Assembly: GCA_019915135.1 (NCBI GenBank)
Contig: JAHLMK010000020.1
Coordinates: forward strand, 434,001 to 498,000
Source: Strobilurus pachycystidiatus
Taxonomy: Eukaryota > Basidiomycota > Agaricomycetes > Agaricales > Physalacriaceae
Reading direction: 5' to 3'
Length of the DNA: 64,000 nucleotides
Below the pieces are notes generated by a model. That model made no database searches. It was not told where the DNA came from and saw nothing but the letters and a program-made list of their open reading frames with translations. A program made the translations under genes and the position numbers. Below are positions 59,027 to 64,000 of the stretch, in pieces. Each line of letters starts with the position of its first letter. Positions within the stretch are counted from its first letter, which is position 1.

Positions 59027-60764
59027 ATGAACAACGTCATTCAGGCTTCGACCACCTCGGATGTCGTTGACGTCGTCTTCATCGAGCAATCGTTGATGTC
59101 AGCTGTTGCCACCGCCGCGGACAAGGTCACGGTATGCTGCTTATCATCACTGACTAACTACGAGATGCTTACATCCCACCAGGAAGTACCCCACTTGTCG
59201 CCTGGTGCGATCCGTTTGGAGGTTTTGGTTGACTTGATTTGGAGTGAGTTTCATCTCATTCGTTTAGGGCTCCGATCCTGATTTGATATTACCTAGCTGC
59301 CAACAACCCACAGACCTTCCAACAGGCCTTGTTGTTAATGGCTACCCTCGCGCGTCTCAGTCCCGAATCGGTCTTGCACAACATCATGCCCGTCTTCACG
59401 TTCATGGGATCCAAGTCAAGGCCGTATCAGGCGTCAATTCTTCCTCGTCGGAGTCGTCCCTCGTCTCCCTGCTCGTCGTCATGTCCACCTTCAAGAGCGG
59501 CCAGGGAGCAGATGGCCGCGTAGCTGATATCAATAAGGTTGCCCGTGCATCCCTGGACAAGACGTTGAGAGTAATGTCCGCGCTGGACTACATGGAATCC
59601 ACGACAAATATGCTTCAGTCGTCGGAGCTGATGGTTTGTCACTTCCTCTTCTTGTATCAAATATCGTTCGCTCACTACCTCCATAGGTCCAGATCGGCGC
59701 ATTGGACCTCCTCGCGGAACGCCTCCCACAGGTATCGGACCACGTCCGCCAAGCGTCCACGAAGAACCTCGTGAAGATCATCCAGCGCATCAAGGACCTC
59801 CTCACTGCGCATCCAGGCAGCGCCGTTGCCGTCTCTGCCTTCCGGGGTCTGAAGACAATCGGAGATGGACTCTGCGCAGGAGAGGAATCCGCCGCTGGGG
59901 AAATCGTCCCGCTCATGCTCACTGCGGTCGCTGGACGAAAGATGGCTGTACATGCCCTCCCGGCGTTAGCGCCTTTCGCGTATGTTGTCTCGATGCGATT
60001 TGGAGGGAGGCTTGTACTGACCTTTTTCGTAGGTCAAGATTGGGACCGAGGATCATACCATTCTTCCGCGAAATCGTTGGGCAGTGTGTTGCGATCCTTC
60101 AGGAGGGTCTTGATGGTATGTCTAGCACCTCTCACACCCCTTCCGTATGAGGTTCCATTCCAATCTCCTCACTAGATTTGTTTGTCGAGGCGACGAACGT
60201 CCTACATGGGCTCTTGACTTCGATCCCCACCTTCTGGGCATCCGGGGAGATATCGCAAGTGATCATGCTCTACTTCACCCAACGGCCGAAGGATACCTCC
60301 TTGACCTCCCTCCTCAAGGCTATGACCAAGCGTGCACCGGAAAAGGTAGTCATACCGACGTTGGCGCAGACTTGGTCTGCACTTCTCAAGTCATCAGCTG
60401 CTTCGGTGGGAGATATGAGCGCTTGGGTGACTGATCAATGACGTTTGAACCTGTAGGATAAATACGACTTGTTCTTTGAGGTGGTCCGAAGGGCTCTGCG
60501 CACGTCTAGCAAGGCTGTGGTCCAAGAGAATTTGAGGGCTATTTTCAGCATGTTCTTGGAGGCGTTCGATGTAGTTGATGTTGACGGAGGGGTGAGTTGT
60601 TTTCGTCGTCTTTTCTTCGAGTCGGTCTCCCAATTTTTATTTGAAGCTTGACTTCAAGGCGCCGCCTATCATCGCGTTCACGGAGCTCATCGTGAACATC
60701 AATGAGAACACTTTCCGGTCTCTGTTCAGGCGCTTGTATGATTGTGCCTTTGTCAGTAGTACAG
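59027..60764 (+). pseudogene. UTP10: UTP10 (HEATR1) with large internal deletion
   Basis: Utp10 is a large HEAT-repeat protein of the small-subunit processome in the nucleolus. Here exons encode VVDVVFIEQSLMSAVATAAD, then [20 protein letters not shown] and [10 protein letters not shown]. At about 59412 the sequence jumps, in a different frame, to a distant part of the protein (SALDYMESTTNMLQSSELM, IGALDLLAERLPQVSDHVRQ, GPRIIPFFREIVGQCVAILQ, NVLHGLLTSIPTFWASGEIS) and the BP28CT region PPIIAFTELIVNINENTFRS, ending near 60764. The introns in this later part are intact and in phase. The conserved middle, and both the amino-terminal portion and the last part of the protein, are missing. A 110-base piece of the same gene lies at 23455. 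Confidence 0.8.
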
Positions 60765-60899
60765 GTACGTGCTCTATCTCGAGTGCGGGGACCCATCAGG
60801 AAAAACTCAAATCGTTCGTAGGGCCGCGCCAACACTACTACGGGTCCTACAGAGACAGGAGTGTGTCCTACTGCGGCCGCCATAGACATTCCTAGCCTT

Positions 60900-61004
60900 C
60901 TACTCCGCTTTGGTAGGCACACAGACCTTCTTTGGCGAGTAACGGTAGGGTTCAGGAGGAAATGAATGCGAATCAGGTATATTAGGCGTATCTGTGGCTT
61001 GAGT
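60900..61004. other. Junction of converging remnants
   Basis: This is the space between the plus-strand UTP10 remnant and the minus-strand transposase end; no separate gene is visible. Confidence 0.3.
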
Positions 61005-61601
61005 CTGGGCCGGTAACGTAAATGAACAAAATCAATGTGTTTAAAGTTCGAATTCAGGTAGTACTGTGTGTCGGAAGGCTGCTCGAGGGCGGTATGAGAC
61101 GAGTAAGTTAGAGTATCGCCGGACTTTTGCGTCCTCTTGATGGTTAGATGGCAGCTGCGAGCGATGTGGGTGATGGGGACAATGGATGCAAGGCGGATGT
61201 GATTGTGTTGTCGGGCAACAGTAGCGCGTTTGACGACGAACATGCCGGTCACAGGATCTTGGCGAGACACCTGAGTAAACCACTCAATATAGGCCAAAGG
61301 ATGAGGGCTTTCACCACTGGAGAGTGATCGTGGCAGCTCAAATATAGCACGTACTGGACCGACGTGCAGGCCTACGTCCCAATCAATAAATCACGTCACA
61401 GAAGCTACCATGCAACATACCTTTAGGTCCAAGCAGGTTCAGATCGACGTCCTTGGCTGGTAGTTCCTTCCAGGCGAGCACAGTGTCAAAGTGCTCGGGT
61501 TGAGCCGCCTTGCGGGACGTCTTGGGCTGGAATGGAGTTGCGACGATGGTGTCCGAAGTGACGAGCTTGGTGATCTCGGGAATCGGAGGGAGTGAGAGCC
61601 C
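61005..61601 (-). pseudogene. Plavaka-type transposase, carboxy-terminal piece
   Basis: The minus strand reads PPIPEITKLVTSDTIVATPF, EHFDTVLAWKELPAKDVDLN, LGPK, then an intron (GTATGT...CGTAG) in phase with GLHVGPVRAIFELPRSLSSG, PHPLAYIEWFTQVSRQDPV, ASIVPITHIARSCHLTIK and YYLNSNFKHIDFVHLRY. That is the characteristic tail of basidiomycete Plavaka (CACTA-like) transposases. Everything upstream of about 61601 is missing; the RecQ gene begins there on the opposite strand. The piece itself has no frame break, so it was probably truncated recently. Confidence 0.75.
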
Positions 61602-61930
61602 AACGCGTTTGTATACCGAGTAAGTGGCAGCCGCTCATACCCACCTCAATACACGTTCTTTTTCTTTCGGCTCAACGTGAATCTATTTCCTCGAAGCATT
61701 TAGATGGCGTGACCGACTCGCATTTGTTCACAGCTATTTATTTCCTTTCAAAATACGCGCAGAAAGACAAGCTCCGATCGCGGTAACCCGTTCTGCTGGT
61801 GGCCAGTAATTCCTCTTCACGAACAGGTGCGCCCTCCAAACTTTCTGTAGATGTCATACAATGTCCTAACGATGATATTCAGGCCTTTCCGCCGCTCCAC
61901 TCATCTTGAATCACGCGAATAACGCGCCCA

Positions 61931-64000
61931 ATGCCACCTTGTGTCCTACCTGCTTCACCCCCAACATTACTGCCCAGATCTCCGGGAACCCCGCGCCGCC
62001 ACAAAGCTACAGCTGCCAGACGGACACCAGGCATCAAAATCAAGCTTCCATCCAAGTACACCATCGACAACATCGTCGCGGGCCTCAGGAAGGAGCTCAA
62101 GATCACGTTCGAGCCCGATCCCTGGCAGTCGCAGACCATCCAGCGCATCCTCCAGGGGTACGACTCTATCGTATGCGCCGGCACTGGGTATGGCAAGAAC
62201 CTGATCTTTGAAGGCCTTGCCGCGCTTGGAGGCAAAGGCAAATGTGTTGTCATCATTTGTCCTTTGAAAGCACTGGAACGCGACCAGGTATGGAATTTCT
62301 GTGTCCAGTTCAATTTACGTGGCTAACCCTCAGATTCAGGAAAAGCAGGCACGGGCGAAGGGCTTGAATGCCATCGCCGTCAACGAGAACACGAAAAAGA
62401 CCCCCGCCTTAAGGACGAATGTGCGGACACGCGCTCAGGTCGTCTATGTCTCTCCCGAGATGGCGCTTTCAGATACCTTCAAGAAAATCTGGACTGACTC
62501 GACGTTTCGCAAGCGGCTAACTGCCGTTATCATTGACGAGGCTCATTGTGTTGATGAATGGGGCAGCGACGACTTTCGCCCTGAATACCGTGAGCTCGAT
62601 CAGCTTCGCGGGTATACTGGCTATGAGATTCCCTTCGTGGCATGTACTGCCACCGCGCAGACGTCGACTTTTGATGTTTTATGGGATACCCTCGGCTATG
62701 GCAACCGTCCGTTCTGGGGCATCGACGTTGGTGCTGACCGCCCTAATCTCTTGTTCATCGCCCGTGTCCTCGAGAATCCCAGCAACCCTGTCCTCGATCT
62801 CCTCACCCTCCTGCCGCCCATCCTTGATGCTAATACAAAGCTTGAGGACATCGACAAGGGGATCGTCTAAATTGACTCCGAGACCTCCTGTCGCGAAATC
62901 TGTCAGGCCTTGCGTAAATGCCTTCCTCCCCATCTCCGTTCTGCCGTCCAACCCTTCTCTGCCAGCAACTCGGAGCTTTCCAAGGAGCAGTTCTGGGACG
63001 GCTTCAGCGAAGGGAAGATTCGTATTCTGATAGCCACAGACGCTGCCGGAATGGGATGTAACGTCCCGAACATCAAGTTCTCTGTCATTCTAGGTTGTCC
63101 AAAGTCCTTCTCTGTCGTAGCTCAGCGATGGGGTCGCGCCGGCCGCAATCGTACAGTCCCTGGCGTGTGTCTTCTCCTTGTTCCAGCCTGGTGCTTTGAG
63201 CCGAAGTCCGCACCGGCCAACCCAGCCCTCGCCCGCCTCAAAGGCAAATCCACAGAAGAGCCGAAAGACAATGTAGTCAAGCGTGCTAAGCTTGATCCGA
63301 CTCTGAAGCAGTTCATCAATCTCTCTGATGACGGTAAGTGATTTTCATTCACTCTCAATTCACTTTGTCTTAGCCTTTTACTAGACTGCTGCCATGAGTT
63401 CCTGCAAACTACATTCCGCCCATCCACTGAATTGACCATCCGGACGAGCCTCACTAACAATGCCAGTACACGTTCAGGGAAGCGCGCTCAAGCATCCGAG
63501 CTGGAGATGACTTGGACCGTCTTGGATTTACCAGACCGGCGTGCCATTGTGACGCGTTGCTGTCATCTGTGCAATCCCAATCTATGCGTGCCATTTAAGG
63601 CGTCAGATCGTCATGATTCCCGACTCTTCACTTTTGCGGACGACTTCATTTTCCCTGTCGTTCCCGTCTCTGCTCTCGCACCGGCCGAGCCTACCCGGCC
63701 ATCCTCTCAACTTTCCAACATCTCTCAGACATCGGTCGCCTCTCCTGGGACCGGCTTCAAACCTCCCGGTGGCCGTTACTCTTTACCAAAAGAGGCTCGC
63801 GAGGCCTTCCGTGCCGATATGATCAGCTGGCGAGAACAGCGACATCAAAGGCGTGGTGGAGGGGATTTTCTTTCTAGTCAGGTCGGGTTGCCGCCTGCTG
63901 TTCTCGACAAGTTTGTCGAGAACTGCCACCGATTTGTCAAGTTTCGTCAGGTCGATGTCAATCTCATCAGACGTGTGCTTCGTTGGGATACAGCTTCTGA
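61931..64000 (+). pseudogene. RecQ-like helicase, partial, with in-frame TAA
   Basis: ATG at 61931; exons 61931-62287, 62334-63333 and from 63385, running off the window. Helicase motifs are in order: motif 0/I region EPDPWQSQTIQRILQGYDSI and Walker A as CAGTGYGKNLIF, DEAH box VIIDEAHCVDEWG, motif III VACTATAQ, then IATDAAGMGCNVPN and VAQRWGRAGRNR. At 62868 a TAA interrupts the expected K-x-I-V-Y-I-D-S stretch; the frame resumes at once (IDSETSCREICQALRKCL), so a single Tyr codon was probably lost. The Walker A Ser/Thr after the lysine is Asn here. The third exon is open to the edge (LTIRTSLTNNASTRSGKRAQ) without a recognised domain. Such helicases in basidiomycetes are often repeat- or telomere-associated. 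Confidence 0.75.

Noticed and set aside
60545..61000. Extension of the minus-strand transposase frame under the UTP10 exons
   Set aside because: Homology to Plavaka stops near 61005; the rest is antisense to UTP10.

Overview
The window looks like an accessory, transposon-rich stretch of a basidiomycete nuclear genome, probably Agaricomycotina. Protein genes carry many short introns (about 41-66 nt, GT-AG, often with a ctgac-like branch site). There is an expanded F-box family, and the mobile elements (Helitron, Plavaka-type CACTA, Crypton-type tyrosine recombinase) are the kinds common in these fungi. I saw no rRNA, tRNA or CRISPR array. Exon joins were worked out by eye and are inferences unless stated.

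Layout. 0-3.4 kb: an intact small hypothetical gene, then a broken fragment of mitochondrial Hsp70 (SSC1). 3.4-6.7 kb: a convergent pair of F-box genes, one intact and one frameshifted. 6.8-14.5 kb: a large Helitron read leftward, interrupted by five frame breaks and carrying a 415-bp inverted-repeat element just past its helicase stop. 14.7-16.3 kb: an intact hypothetical gene. 16.3-18.3 kb: a 2-kb inverted-repeat element with palindromic ends. 18.7-22.4 kb: two more F-box genes, one with an in-frame TAG. 24-28.2 kb: a BUR1/CDK9-like kinase, an HMG-box (NHP6-like) remnant and an AP-1-like bZIP gene, each with small lesions. 30-31 kb: a tandem duplication of unknown coding sequence. 34-36.2 kb: a decayed Plavaka transposase. 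37.3-40 kb: an unrecognised gene and an iron-permease (FTR1) pseudogene. 40.9-44 kb: a DOT1 histone methyltransferase and a WD40-like gene. 44-51 kb: an intact Crypton-type recombinase and a large intact gene with a CCHC cluster, on the same strand. 51.6-56.2 kb: two hypothetical genes, an ABC-ATPase fragment and a broken hypothetical gene. 57.5-58.7 kb: an intact 2-oxoglutarate/Fe(II) dioxygenase-like gene. 59-60.8 kb: an internally deleted UTP10. 61-64 kb: a Plavaka C-terminus and a RecQ-like helicase running off the window.

Two patterns stand out. First, many core cellular genes appear only as pieces (SSC1, NHP6, UTP10 twice, FTR1, an ABC ATPase), or with single-base frame breaks (BUR1, AP-1), so this looks like a gene graveyard, partly or wholly worsened by uncorrected indels in the assembly. 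Second, a minority of genes read cleanly through every splice site: the Crypton recombinase, its large neighbour, the dioxygenase, DOT1 in its catalytic part, two F-box genes and several hypotheticals. The recombinase, the large CCHC protein, the dioxygenase and the RecQ helicase lie within 20 kb and are the best candidates for a linked mobile or chromatin-related module; that link is an inference.
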